From positions 1 through 34,707 of the forward strand of contig NZ_DAMAZC010000021.1 in NCBI RefSeq assembly GCF_032075065.1: a DNA stretch of 34,707 nt, in the 5' to 3' direction. The stretch is from Atlantibacter sp032075065 (GTDB lineage: Bacteria; Pseudomonadota; Gammaproteobacteria; Enterobacterales; Enterobacteriaceae). Below the pieces are notes generated by a model. The model saw only the letters and a program-made list of their open reading frames with translations, was not told where the DNA came from and did no database searches. Each line of letters opens with the position of its first letter. Position 1 is the stretch's first letter. A program made the position numbers and the translations under genes. Of this stretch, positions 17,707-25,534 are shown piece after piece.

Positions 17707-17722
17707 TGTGATCATCATCACA
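17707..17722. promoter_or_regulatory. CRP site 1 upstream of mtlA
   Basis: The sequence TGTGATCATCATCACA matches both CRP half-sites exactly (TGTGA-N6-TCACA). It is one of three strong sites in the mtlA control region. Confidence 0.85.
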
Positions 17723-17750
17723 AACAAATAACAAACCAGCCGCTAAAAAA

Positions 17751-17766
17751 TGTGATTATTGTCACA
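17751..17766. promoter_or_regulatory. CRP site 2 upstream of mtlA
   Basis: The sequence TGTGATTATTGTCACA matches both CRP half-sites exactly. Its centre is 44 bp from site 1, about four helical turns, so the two would be bound on the same face of the DNA. Confidence 0.85.
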
Positions 17767-17823
17767 TTTACCCTTGTAAAACGGCGCTTTCTTTACCTTT
17801 GTTCTTTTTCTACACAGGATATT

Positions 17824-17839
17824 TGTGATCATGATCACC
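17824..17839. promoter_or_regulatory. CRP site 3 upstream of mtlA
   Basis: The sequence TGTGATCATGATCACC has one mismatch to the two half-sites. It is the site nearest the gene, 185 bp before the mtlA start, and probably acts directly at the promoter. Confidence 0.8.
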
Positions 17840-18024
17840 TCATATACCTGGCCTACCCCCTGAAAAAGGAGATCTAAATCACACTATTCCCCGTCGACTG
17901 GACAGTTGAACGATTCAGTGCCAGATTTCGCATCACAAGGACATTGAGCCGGCTACCTCTGCCGCCACGTTCACAATAAACCTCGGGCCGCAAGCCTGCG
18001 CGTAAACATAAGAAGGGGTGTTTT

Positions 18025-19944
18025 ATGTCATCCGATATCAAGATCAGAGTGCAAAGCTTTGGTCGTTTTCTAAGTAACATGGTAATGCCAAACATCGGCG
18101 CATTTATCGCCTGGGGTATTATCACGGCGCTGTTTATTCCCACCGGATGGTTGCCGAACGAAACGCTGGCGAAGCTGGTCGGCCCGATGATCACCTATCT
18201 GCTGCCGCTGTTGATCGGTTACACCGGTGGTCGCCTGATTGGCGGTGACCGCGGCGGCGTGGTCGGCGCCATCACCACCATGGGCGTGATCGTGGGCGCG
18301 GATATGCCGATGTTCCTCGGCGCAATGATTGCCGGTCCGCTGGGCGGCTGGGCGATTAAACATTTCGATGGCTGGGTAGACGGTAAGATCAAATCCGGTT
18401 TTGAAATGCTGGTGAACAACTTCTCCGCTGGCATCATCGGTATGATCCTGGCGATTCTGGCGTTCCTTGGCATTGGCCCGATGGTTGAAGTGCTCTCTAA
18501 AGCACTGGCGGCAGGCGTTAACTTCATGGTTGTCCATGATATGTTGCCGCTGGCGTCCATCTTCGTTGAACCGGCAAAAATTCTGTTCCTGAACAACGCG
18601 ATTAACCACGGTATCTTCTCGCCGCTGGGTATTCAGCAGTCTCATGAACTCGGCAAGTCTATCTTCTTCCTGATTGAAGCCAACCCTGGCCCGGGTATGG
18701 GTATCCTGCTGGCGTACATGTTCTTTGGTCGTGGCAGCGCCAAGCAGTCTGCGGGCGGTGCGGCAATCATCCACTTCCTGGGCGGTATCCACGAAATTTA
18801 CTTCCCGTATGTGCTAATGAACCCGCGTCTGCTGATCGCCGTAATCCTCGGCGGTATGACCGGCGTGTTCTGCCTGAGCGTTCTGGACGGCGGCCTGGTT
18901 TCTCCGGCTTCTCCGGGTTCTATCCTGGCAGTGCTGGCCATGACCCCGAAAGGCGCTTACTTCGCTAACCTGGTGGCGATTTTCGCGGCAATGGGCGTAT
19001 CCTTCGTGATCGCAGCCATCCTGCTGAAAACCAGCAAGGTGAAAGAAGAAGACGACATCGAAGCCGCTACCCGCCGTATGCAGGATATGAAAGCGCAGTC
19101 CAAAGGCGTGGCTACCCCGCTGTCTGCTGGCGAAGTGACCAACGACCTGAGCCACGTGCGTAAAATCATCGTGGCCTGCGACGCCGGTATGGGCTCCAGC
19201 GCCATGGGCGCAGGCGTGCTGCGTAAGAAAGTGCAGGATGCGGGTTTGACCAACATCTCCGTGACCAACAGCGCGATCAACAGCCTGCCGTCTGATGTGG
19301 ATGTGGTCATTACCCACCGCGATCTGACCGAGCGTGCGATGCGCCAGGCTCCGCAGGCCCAGCATATTTCGCTGACCAACTTCCTGGACAGCGGCCTGTA
19401 CACCAGCCTGACCGAACGTCTGGTTGCCGCGCAGCGTCATACTGACAACGAAACGAAAGTCCGCACCAGCCTGCAGGACAGCTTTGACGCCAACGACACT
19501 CACCTGTTTAAGCTGAGTGCGGAAAACATCTTCCTGGGCCGTACCGCAAGCCACAAAGAAGAAGCGATTCTCTTTGCCGGCGAGCAGCTGGTAAAAGGCG
19601 GCTACGTGCAGCCGGAATACGTGGATGCGATGCTGGAGCGTGAGAAACTGACCCCGACCTATCTGGGTGAGTCCATCGCGGTACCGCACGGCACCGTAGA
19701 AGCGAAAGATCGCGTACTGAAAACCGGCGTTGTCTTCTGCCAATACCCGCAAGGCGTGCGATTTGGCGAAGAGGAAGACGATATTGCCCGTCTGGTTATC
19801 GGCATCGCAGCCCGCAACAACGAGCACATCCAGGTAATCACCAGCCTGACCAACGCGCTGGATGATGAAACCGTGATTGAGCGTCTGGCGAATACCACCA
19901 GCGTTCAGGAAGTTCTCGACCTGTTAAGCGGTAAGAAAGCGTAA
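18025..19944 (+). CDS. mtlA: PTS mannitol-specific EIICBA component
   Basis: A 639-aa fusion that imports D-mannitol and phosphorylates it to mannitol 1-phosphate. The N-terminal EIIC domain (about 1-340) is the membrane channel and includes GGIHEIYFPYVLMNP. The EIIB domain follows, with the phosphocysteine in IIVACDAGMGSSAMG (Cys385), and then the EIIA domain with the active histidine in SIAVPHGTVEAKD (His555); these are one residue later than in E. coli (637 aa). AAGGGGTG precedes the ATG. First gene of mtlADR, under CRP control from the long upstream region; a palindromic repeat separates it from mtlD. Confidence 0.97.
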   Translation: MSSDIKIRVQSFGRFLSNMVMPNIGAFIAWGIITALFIPTGWLPNETLAKLVGPMITYLLPLLIGYTGGRLIGGDRGGVVGAITTMGVIVGADMPMFLGAMIAGPLGGWAIKHFDGWVDGKIKSGFEMLVNNFSAGIIGMILAILAFLGIGPMVEVLSKALAAGVNFMVVHDMLPLASIFVEPAKILFLNNAINHGIFSPLGIQQSHELGKSIFFLIEANPGPGMGILLAYMFFGRGSAKQSAGGAAIIHFLGGIHEIYFPYVLMNPRLLIAVILGGMTGVFCLSVLDGGLVSPASPGSILAVLAMTPKGAYFANLVAIFAAMGVSFVIAAILLKTSKVKEEDDIEAATRRMQDMKAQSKGVATPLSAGEVTNDLSHVRKIIVACDAGMGSSAMGAGVLRKKVQDAGLTNISVTNSAINSLPSDVDVVITHRDLTERAMRQAPQAQHISLTNFLDSGLYTSLTERLVAAQRHTDNETKVRTSLQDSFDANDTHLFKLSAENIFLGRTASHKEEAILFAGEQLVKGGYVQPEYVDAMLEREKLTPTYLGESIAVPHGTVEAKDRVLKTGVVFCQYPQGVRFGEEEDDIARLVIGIAARNNEHIQVITSLTNALDDETVIERLANTTSVQEVLDLLSGKKA

Positions 19945-19950
19945 TTCCTT

Positions 19951-20020
19951 TCCCTCTCCCTTCACGGGAGAGGGTTTGGGTGAGGGGCACGACGTTCGGC
20001 TCTTCACCCCAACCCTCTCG
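19951..20020 (+). repeat. Palindromic intergenic repeat between mtlA and mtlD
   Basis: An element of about 70 bp made of two nested hairpins: cctctccc / gggagagg around a 5-nt loop, then gagggtttgggtgagg (about 19969-19984) pairing with cttcaccccaaccctc (about 20003-20018) with two mismatches. The CCCTCTCCC / GGGTGAGGGG pattern is typical of dispersed extragenic palindromes in enterobacteria. It probably stabilises mtlA mRNA or trims read-through into mtlD. Confidence 0.75.
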
Positions 20021-20049
20021 GGTGATTCAAATTTAGGAAGGTTCAGACA

Positions 20050-21198
20050 ATGAAAGCATTACATTTTGGCGCAGGTAATATTGGACGTGGTTTCATCGGC
20101 AAACTGCTCGCGGATGCGGGTATCAGCCTCACTTTCGCCGATGTAAACCAAACCGTCCTGGATGCGTTGAACGCGCGTCACAGCTATCAGGTACACGTGG
20201 TCGGCGAAAACGAACAGGTCGACACGGTATCCGGCGTGAACGCGGTCAGCAGCATTAGCGACGATGTGGTTACGTTGATTTCTGAAGTGGATTTAGTCAC
20301 CACGGCGGTCGGCCCGGTGGTATTAGAGCGCATCGCGCCCGCCATCGCTAAAGGCCTGATGATGCGCAGAGCTAACGGCAACACCGCCCCGCTGAACATC
20401 ATCGCCTGTGAAAACATGGTGCGCGGCACCAGCCAGCTGAAAGGCCACGTAATGGCGGCGCTTGCCGCTGACGACCAGGAGTGGGTGGATGAGCATATCG
20501 GTTTTGTGGACTCCGCCGTTGACCGCATCGTTCCGCCGTCCGAATCCGCCACCAACGATCCGCTGGAAGTGACGGTAGAAACCTTCAGCGAGTGGATTGT
20601 CGATAAAACCCAGTTTAAAGGCGATTTGCCAAACATTCCGGGCATGGAACTGACCGACAATTTAATGGCGTTTGTCGAGCGCAAACTCTTCACCCTTAAC
20701 ACCGGGCATGCTATAACCGCGTACCTCGGAAAACTGGCGGGTCATCAGACCATTCGCGACGCCATTCTCGATGAGAAAATCCGCGCCGTGGTGAAAGGCG
20801 CGATGGAAGAGAGTGGCGCGGTGCTGATTAAGCGCTACGGCTTTGATGCCGATAAGCATGCGGCATACATCCAGAAAATCCTCGGTCGTTTCGAAAACCC
20901 GTATTTGAAAGACGACGTTGAGCGCGTAGGCCGCCAGCCGCTGCGTAAACTGAGCGCGGGCGATCGTTTGATCAAACCGCTGCTGGGTACGCTGGAATAC
21001 GGTTTGCCACACGACAACCTGGTGCTGGGGATTGCCGCCGCGATGCACTATCGCAGCGAACAGGATCCGCAGGCCCAGGAGCTGGCGCAACTGCTGGCTG
21101 AGAAAGGCCCGCAGGCAACGCTGGCTGAGATCTCCGGTCTGGATGCCAACAGCGAGGTTGTGGCGGCGGCAGTTAACGCGTATAACGCGCAACCATGA
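20050..21198 (+). CDS. mtlD: Mannitol-1-phosphate 5-dehydrogenase
   Basis: A 382-aa NAD-dependent enzyme, the same length as in E. coli, which oxidises mannitol 1-phosphate to fructose 6-phosphate. The N-terminal Rossmann motif is FGAGNIGRGFIG. The C-terminal mannitol dehydrogenase domain contains ENMVRGTSQLKGH, and the catalytic lysine region is expected near residues 210-220 (LNTGHAITAYLG). AGGAAGG lies about 9 bp before the ATG. Its stop codon overlaps the mtlR start (ATGA). Confidence 0.97.
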   Translation: MKALHFGAGNIGRGFIGKLLADAGISLTFADVNQTVLDALNARHSYQVHVVGENEQVDTVSGVNAVSSISDDVVTLISEVDLVTTAVGPVVLERIAPAIAKGLMMRRANGNTAPLNIIACENMVRGTSQLKGHVMAALAADDQEWVDEHIGFVDSAVDRIVPPSESATNDPLEVTVETFSEWIVDKTQFKGDLPNIPGMELTDNLMAFVERKLFTLNTGHAITAYLGKLAGHQTIRDAILDEKIRAVVKGAMEESGAVLIKRYGFDADKHAAYIQKILGRFENPYLKDDVERVGRQPLRKLSAGDRLIKPLLGTLEYGLPHDNLVLGIAAAMHYRSEQDPQAQELAQLLAEKGPQATLAEISGLDANSEVVAAAVNAYNAQP

Positions 21199-21785
21199 TG
21201 TGTCCGGGTGCGGTGCAGCCCGCACCCGTTTTAAGATTGTCAGATATGCAGGCAAAAATGGAAGAAACACAGGCTTTTGAAAACCGTGTGCTTGAGCGTC
21301 TGAATGCTGGCAAAACCGTCCGAAGCCTGTTAATCGCCGCGGTAGAATTACTGACCGAGGCGGTTAATATCCTGGTGCTTCAGGTCTTCCGCAAAGATGA
21401 CTACGCGGTGAAATACGCCGTTGAGCCCCTGCTGGACGGCGACGGCCCGCTGGGCGATCTCTCCGTGCGATTAAAACTCATCTACGGCCTTGGCGTGATC
21501 AGCCGCGCCGAATATGAAGACTGCGAGTTATTAATGGCGCTGCGCGAAGAGCTGAATCACGACGGCAACGAATACGCCTTTACCGACGATGAAATCCTCG
21601 GCCCGTTTGGCGAACTGCACTGCGTCAGCGCCCTGCCCCCCACGCCGGTTTTTGACGTTGGCGGCGATCCGGCGCTTAACGCGATGCAGAATCAGCGCTA
21701 CCAGCAAATCGTCCGTTCCACCATGGTTCTCTCCCTGACTGAGCTTATCTCCCGGGTAAGCTTAAAAAAAGCCTTCCAGAAGTAA
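21195..21785 (+). CDS. mtlR: Mannitol operon repressor MtlR
   Basis: A 196-aa all-helical protein matching E. coli MtlR (195 aa), which lowers mtl operon expression. The family lacks a recognisable DNA-binding motif and is thought to act through other factors. The highly conserved core runs from MEETQAFENRVLERL through KYAVEPLLDGDGPLGDL to FGELHCVSALPP. The first ~13 residues differ from E. coli, but the start position relative to RLSDMQ is the same. Coupled to mtlD by an ATGA overlap. E. coli yibT, normally next, is absent: only 56 bp separate mtlR and yibL. Confidence 0.95.
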   Translation: MMCPGAVQPAPVLRLSDMQAKMEETQAFENRVLERLNAGKTVRSLLIAAVELLTEAVNILVLQVFRKDDYAVKYAVEPLLDGDGPLGDLSVRLKLIYGLGVISRAEYEDCELLMALREELNHDGNEYAFTDDEILGPFGELHCVSALPPTPVFDVGGDPALNAMQNQRYQQIVRSTMVLSLTELISRVSLKKAFQK

Positions 21786-21841
21786 GCCTGCGCACAATAG
21801 TGTATCCTTGCAGTTAATTCCCACAGTTTTGAGTCATCATC

Positions 21842-22204
21842 ATGAAAGAAGTCGAAAAAAACGAAATTAAACGTCTTAGCGATCGTCTGGATGCCATTCG
21901 CCACCAGCAGGCGGGCCTGTCGCTGGTTGAGCACGCGGATAAATACGCCGAGCTGGAAAAAGAAAAAGAGACCCTGGAAGCCGAAATCGCCCGTCTGCAC
22001 GGCGTGGTCAGCCAGAAGCTCAGCAAAGAAGCGCAGAAGCTGATGGATATGCCGTTTAAGCGCGCCATCACTAAAAAAGAGCAGGCCGATATGGGCAAGC
22101 TGAAAAAAAGCGTCCGCGGCCTGGTGGTGGTTCACCCGATGACGGCGCTGGGCCGGGAAATGGGTCTGAAAGTCATGACCGGTTTTGCGAAGAGCGAGTT
22201 TTAA
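21842..22204 (+). CDS. yibL: YibL, DUF2810 ribosome-associated protein
   Basis: A 120-aa basic, mostly helical protein of the same length as E. coli YibL, reported to associate with ribosomes. The first ~60 residues are coiled-coil-like (VEHADKYAELEKEKETLEAE); the C-terminal part is the conserved KKEQADMGKLKKSVRGLVVV. Its molecular role is unknown. It stands alone after mtlR and is closed by a long perfect inverted repeat. Confidence 0.93.
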   Translation: MKEVEKNEIKRLSDRLDAIRHQQAGLSLVEHADKYAELEKEKETLEAEIARLHGVVSQKLSKEAQKLMDMPFKRAITKKEQADMGKLKKSVRGLVVVHPMTALGREMGLKVMTGFAKSEF

Positions 22205-22212
22205 TTCCCGCC

Positions 22213-22252
22213 GGATGATGTGCACCCGTTATTTTACTGGTGCACATCATCC
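22213..22252. terminator. Long inverted repeat between yibL and the convergent secreted-protein gene
   Basis: A perfect 14-bp stem, ggatgatgtgcacc (22213-22226) / ggtgcacatcatcc (22239-22252), has a 12-nt AT-rich loop and lies between two convergent stops. T runs are weak on both sides, but the stem is strong, so it probably ends transcription in both directions. Confidence 0.7.
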
Positions 22253-22258
22253 ACGTTA

Positions 22259-22741
22259 TTAAATTTTCATTTTCTGATCGCGCACGAAAATCTGGGTGCA
22301 GTAATTACCCGTTTGGGTAAATAATTTCGTTACCCCGCCTGCATTTTTTGACCACAACACGCCTGCCGCATCTGACGTGTAGCGAAAATGCTGATCCTGG
22401 TTTAATAAGCCTGCGCAATTACCAGGTTGGGTGATGGTCGCCGTCATGCTGGCATAGCAATAACCGCCCTCTTTATTGAAATGCACCGTCTGAATAACGG
22501 TATCGCCGATACTGCCGTAGGTCATATCAATATCTACGCTTTTCTTCGCCAGGCCTTCAAAATAACGAACATTGGTACGGCGTTCTTTCGCTGATTTCGC
22601 ATTTTCAAAGGTGCTGTTAATCAGCACATCACAACCGGTAAACCCAACATTTCGCGCCATGGTCACAGGATCGGAATCATCCGCCGCCGCAACCAATGAG
22701 ACAAAAATCAACGAAGCCAGTGCCGTTTTAAGCCAGGACAT
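22259..22741 (-). CDS. Small secreted protein with four cysteines, unknown function
   Basis: A 160-aa protein I do not recognise. It has a clear Sec signal peptide (MSWLKTALASLIFVSLVAAA, cleavage expected about residue 20), leaving a ~140-residue periplasmic protein. Four cysteines (37, 95, 109, 148) could form two disulfides. No lipobox or membrane anchor is visible. The coding call is supported by AAGGAG six bases before the ATG, by the signal peptide and by its own flanking control regions. It is convergent to yibL and divergent from lldP. E. coli K-12 has no homologue that I know of at this place. Possible roles such as an inhibitor or immunity protein are guesses. Confidence 0.8.
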   Translation of the reverse strand: MSWLKTALASLIFVSLVAAADDSDPVTMARNVGFTGCDVLINSTFENAKSAKERRTNVRYFEGLAKKSVDIDMTYGSIGDTVIQTVHFNKEGGYCYASMTATITQPGNCAGLLNQDQHFRYTSDAAGVLWSKNAGGVTKLFTQTGNYCTQIFVRDQKMKI

Positions 22742-22882
22742 CCCATTCTCCTTAATGTTATGCGCAGGGCGAGCAGCGCAGAACCGCGCTGTTCATCACC
22801 CACGAGAAATATGCGTAGCCTTTATCCTATCGGCTCTAAAAATCAGGACTTTAGTTCTACGTCATCCACATGTCGCCAAAAA

Positions 22883-22899
22883 AATTGGCCCAACCAATT
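22883..22899. promoter_or_regulatory. LldR operator O1
   Basis: The palindrome AATTGGCCCAACCAATT has the TGG-N5-CCA core of FadR-subfamily GntR operators and closely matches the upstream LldR site of E. coli lldP. Confidence 0.8.
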
Positions 22900-23009
22900 C
22901 ACAAAAATTTTCCCTCAAAACTCACAAAGCCACAAAATACCAGTTACCAACACATTGCATACAAGCAACATTTGGTTAACCATTCATCGACAACAACCCT
23001 ACATCACAA

Positions 23010-23026
23010 CATTGGTAGGACCACAT
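23010..23026. promoter_or_regulatory. LldR operator O2
   Basis: The sequence CATTGGTAGGACCACAT contains the palindrome TGGTAGGACCA. Its centre is 127 bp from that of O1, essentially the spacing of the two E. coli operators (-97 and +30), so looping repression by LldR is expected. Confidence 0.8.
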
Positions 23027-23099
23027 TTACAAATAACGTGACGCAAAGCCGAGCGGAGACTCCTTGCGTAAACGCATTTGCGGTCCTCGGGAGAATTGC

Positions 23100-24755
23100 A
23101 TGAGCCTCTGGCAACAAAACTACGATCCGGCTGGTAACATTTGGCTTTCCAGTCTTATCGCATCGTTACCGATCCTGTTTTTCTTCTTCGCGCTGATTAA
23201 GCTGAAGCTGAAAGGCTATATCGCCGCCTCGTGGACCGTGGCCATCGCGCTGGCGGTTGCGCTGTTCTTCTACGAGATGCCTGCGGATAACGCGTTTGCA
23301 TCGGTGATTTACGGCTTCTTCTACGGCCTGTGGCCGATTGCCTGGATCATCATCGCGGCAGTGTTTGTATACAAAATTTCGGTGAAAACCGGGCAGTTCG
23401 ACATCATCCGGTCATCAATATTGTCGATTACCCCGGATCAGCGTCTGCAAATGTTGATCGTCGGCTTCTGCTTCGGGGCATTCCTTGAAGGGGCCGCCGG
23501 ATTCGGCGCGCCGGTGGCGATTACTGCCGCCCTGCTGGTGGGCCTCGGCTTTAACCCGCTGTACGCCGCCGGGCTGTGCCTGATTGTCAACACCGCGCCA
23601 GTGGCGTTTGGCGCGATGGGCATCCCGATTCTGGTGGCAGGCCAGGTGACCGGTCTGGACAGCTTCGAAATCGGCCAGATGGTGGGCCGCCAGTTGCCAT
23701 TCCTGACCATCATCGTGCTGTTTTGGATCATGGGGATTATGGACGGCTGGCGCGGCATTAAAGAGACCTGGCCTGCGGTGATGGTCGCAGGCGGCTCCTT
23801 CGCTATCGCCCAATACCTCAGCTCCAACTTTATCGGCCCGGAACTGCCGGACATTATCTCCTCGCTGGTTTCGCTGGTGTGCCTGACGCTGTTCCTGAAG
23901 CGCTGGCAGCCGACGCGCATCTTCCGTTTCGGTGATATGGGCGCATCGGTAGTCGATCAGACTTTGGCCCGTAAAAATTACACCGCTCGCCAGGTGATCC
24001 GCGCGTGGTCGCCGTTCCTGTTCCTGACTGCGACCGTCACGCTGTGGAGTATCCCGCCGTTTAAAGCGCAGTTCGCCCCTGGCGGCGCGCTGTATGACAT
24101 GGTGATTAACGTATCCGTGCCGTATCTGGACAAACTGGTTGCCCGTATGCCGCCAGTGGTGAACGCCGCCACGCCGTACGCTGCGGTGTACAAATTCGAC
24201 TGGTTCTCCGCCACCGGCACCGCGATCCTGTTCGCCGGGCTGATCTCCATCGTCTGGCTGAAAATGAAACCCGCTGCCGCCATTAAAACCTTCGGCGAAA
24301 CGCTGAAAGAGCTGGCGCTGCCGATTTACTCCATCGGGATGGTTCTGGCCTTCGCCTTTATCTCCAACTATTCAGGGCTGTCGTCTACGCTTGCCTTAGC
24401 GCTGGCGCACACCGGTTCGGCGTTCACTTTCTTCTCGCCGTTCCTCGGCTGGCTGGGGGTATTCCTGACCGGGTCGGATACCTCTTCTAACGCCCTGTTC
24501 GCCGCGCTTCAGGCCACCGCCGCGCAGCAGATTGGCGTATCGGATGTATTGATGGTCGCCGCCAACACCACCGGCGGGGTCACCGGCAAAATGATTTCGC
24601 CGCAGTCCATCGCCATCGCCTGCGCCGCCGTAGGGCTGGTAGGCAAAGAATCGGATCTGTTCCGCTTTACGGTGAAACACAGCCTGATCTTCACCTGCAT
24701 GGTGGGCGTGATCACCACGCTTCAGGCCTATGTCTTAACCTGGATGATTCCATGA
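23100..24755 (+). CDS. lldP: L-lactate permease
   Basis: A 551-aa inner-membrane proton symporter for L-lactate (also D-lactate and glycolate), equal in length to E. coli LldP. It has twelve or more hydrophobic segments and the signatures GFCFGAFLEGAAGFGAPV, FLTGSDTSSNALFAALQ and NTTGGVTGKMISPQ. I chose the ATG at 23100 (MSLWQQNYDPAGN) to match the family, with GGGAG upstream; the frame extends 12 codons further without homology. First gene of lldPRD, coupled to lldR by ATGA. Confidence 0.97.
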   Translation: MSLWQQNYDPAGNIWLSSLIASLPILFFFFALIKLKLKGYIAASWTVAIALAVALFFYEMPADNAFASVIYGFFYGLWPIAWIIIAAVFVYKISVKTGQFDIIRSSILSITPDQRLQMLIVGFCFGAFLEGAAGFGAPVAITAALLVGLGFNPLYAAGLCLIVNTAPVAFGAMGIPILVAGQVTGLDSFEIGQMVGRQLPFLTIIVLFWIMGIMDGWRGIKETWPAVMVAGGSFAIAQYLSSNFIGPELPDIISSLVSLVCLTLFLKRWQPTRIFRFGDMGASVVDQTLARKNYTARQVIRAWSPFLFLTATVTLWSIPPFKAQFAPGGALYDMVINVSVPYLDKLVARMPPVVNAATPYAAVYKFDWFSATGTAILFAGLISIVWLKMKPAAAIKTFGETLKELALPIYSIGMVLAFAFISNYSGLSSTLALALAHTGSAFTFFSPFLGWLGVFLTGSDTSSNALFAALQATAAQQIGVSDVLMVAANTTGGVTGKMISPQSIAIACAAVGLVGKESDLFRFTVKHSLIFTCMVGVITTLQAYVLTWMIP

Positions 24756-25534
24756 CGATAACCACGCTGCGCCTGGCTGACCAACTGGTCGAGCGTATTC
24801 AGGCGCTGATCGCGGACCAGCAGCTTAACGGCGGGATGCGCCTGCCGTCCGAGCGCCAGCTGGCGGTGATCCTCGGCGTCTCGCGCAACAGCGTGCGCGA
24901 GGCGATACAGATTTTGATTCGCGAAGGCACACTGGTCAGCCGCCGGGGCGGCGGCACCTTTGTGCGCTATCAGCTTGAACCGTGGTCGGAACAACGCATC
25001 GTCCAGCCGATTAAAACGCTGCTGGCGGACGATCCGGGCTATCGCTATGACATTCTGGAAGCCCGCCACGCCATTGAGGCCAGCACCGCCTGGCACGCGG
25101 CGCTGCGCGCCACCGAAGCGGATAAAGAGAAACTGCGCTACTGTTTCGACGCCACGCTGAAGTTTACCGAGCGCGATGACCCGGATCTCGCCGCCCAGGC
25201 CGACGTGCGTTTCCACCTGGCCGTGGCGGAGGCCTCGCACAACGTGGTGCTGCTTCAGACCATGCGCGGCTTTTTCGATCTGCTGCAATCCTCGGTGATG
25301 CAGAGCCGCCAGCGCATGTACCTCGAACCGCCGATCTTTTCACAGCTCACCGAACAGCACCGCGAGGTGCTTGACGCCATTTTAGCCGGGGATGCCGAGC
25401 GGGCGCGCAAAGCCGTCACCCATCACCTCGGCTTTGTCCATTCCACCATTAAACGTCTTGATGAAGATGTGGCGCGTCAGGCGCGAGTGACCCGCCTGCC
25501 CGACATCGATGACAATCCCAGGGAGAACGAATGA
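24752..25534 (+). CDS. lldR: L-lactate-responsive regulator LldR (GntR/FadR family)
   Basis: A 260-aa regulator of lldPRD. The N-terminal winged helix-turn-helix (about residues 8-75) includes LPSERQLAVILGVSRNSVREA and RRGGGTFVR. The C-terminal all-helical FCD domain senses L-lactate, with likely metal/ligand residues in DILEARHAIE, DVRFHLAVAEASHN and VTHHL. It represses without lactate and activates with it in E. coli. It overlaps lldP and lldD by 4 bp each. The two operators upstream of lldP are its expected targets. Confidence 0.96.
   Translation: MTITTLRLADQLVERIQALIADQQLNGGMRLPSERQLAVILGVSRNSVREAIQILIREGTLVSRRGGGTFVRYQLEPWSEQRIVQPIKTLLADDPGYRYDILEARHAIEASTAWHAALRATEADKEKLRYCFDATLKFTERDDPDLAAQADVRFHLAVAEASHNVVLLQTMRGFFDLLQSSVMQSRQRMYLEPPIFSQLTEQHREVLDAILAGDAERARKAVTHHLGFVHSTIKRLDEDVARQARVTRLPDIDDNPRENE

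Larger units (their letters stand above)
17374..18024. promoter_or_regulatory. yibI-mtlA divergent control region
   Basis: This 651-bp gene-free stretch holds three full CRP sites (listed separately) and half-sites near 17670 (ttgatcacat) and 17876 (aaatcaca), five in all, as reported for E. coli mtlA. Near yibI there is a GC-rich palindrome, cgccag (17455-17460) / ctggcg (17468-17473). A reading frame at 17436-17678 (minus) has no homologue or ribosome-binding site and is not called. The mtlA start is preceded by AAGAAGGGGTG. Long leader regions and CRP stacking are typical of mannitol operons. Confidence 0.8.
22742..23099. promoter_or_regulatory. lldPRD control region
   Basis: This 358-bp, AT-rich gap lies between the divergent secreted-protein gene and lldP. 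It contains two LldR operators 127 bp apart (listed separately). A plausible promoter lies between them, with -35 ttgcat at 22955-22960 and a weak -10 around 22977-22983, which puts the start near 22989, as expected from the E. coli operator layout. Several short frames here have no coding support. Confidence 0.7.

Noticed and set aside
18814..19827. 337-codon open frame antisense to mtlA
   Set aside because: The composition (many His, Gln, Arg) is typical of the reverse strand of a gene. MtlA is intact here.
22760..23103. Short plus-strand frames upstream of lldP
   Set aside because: They run across the LldR operators and promoter and have low-complexity, Thr/His-rich products.
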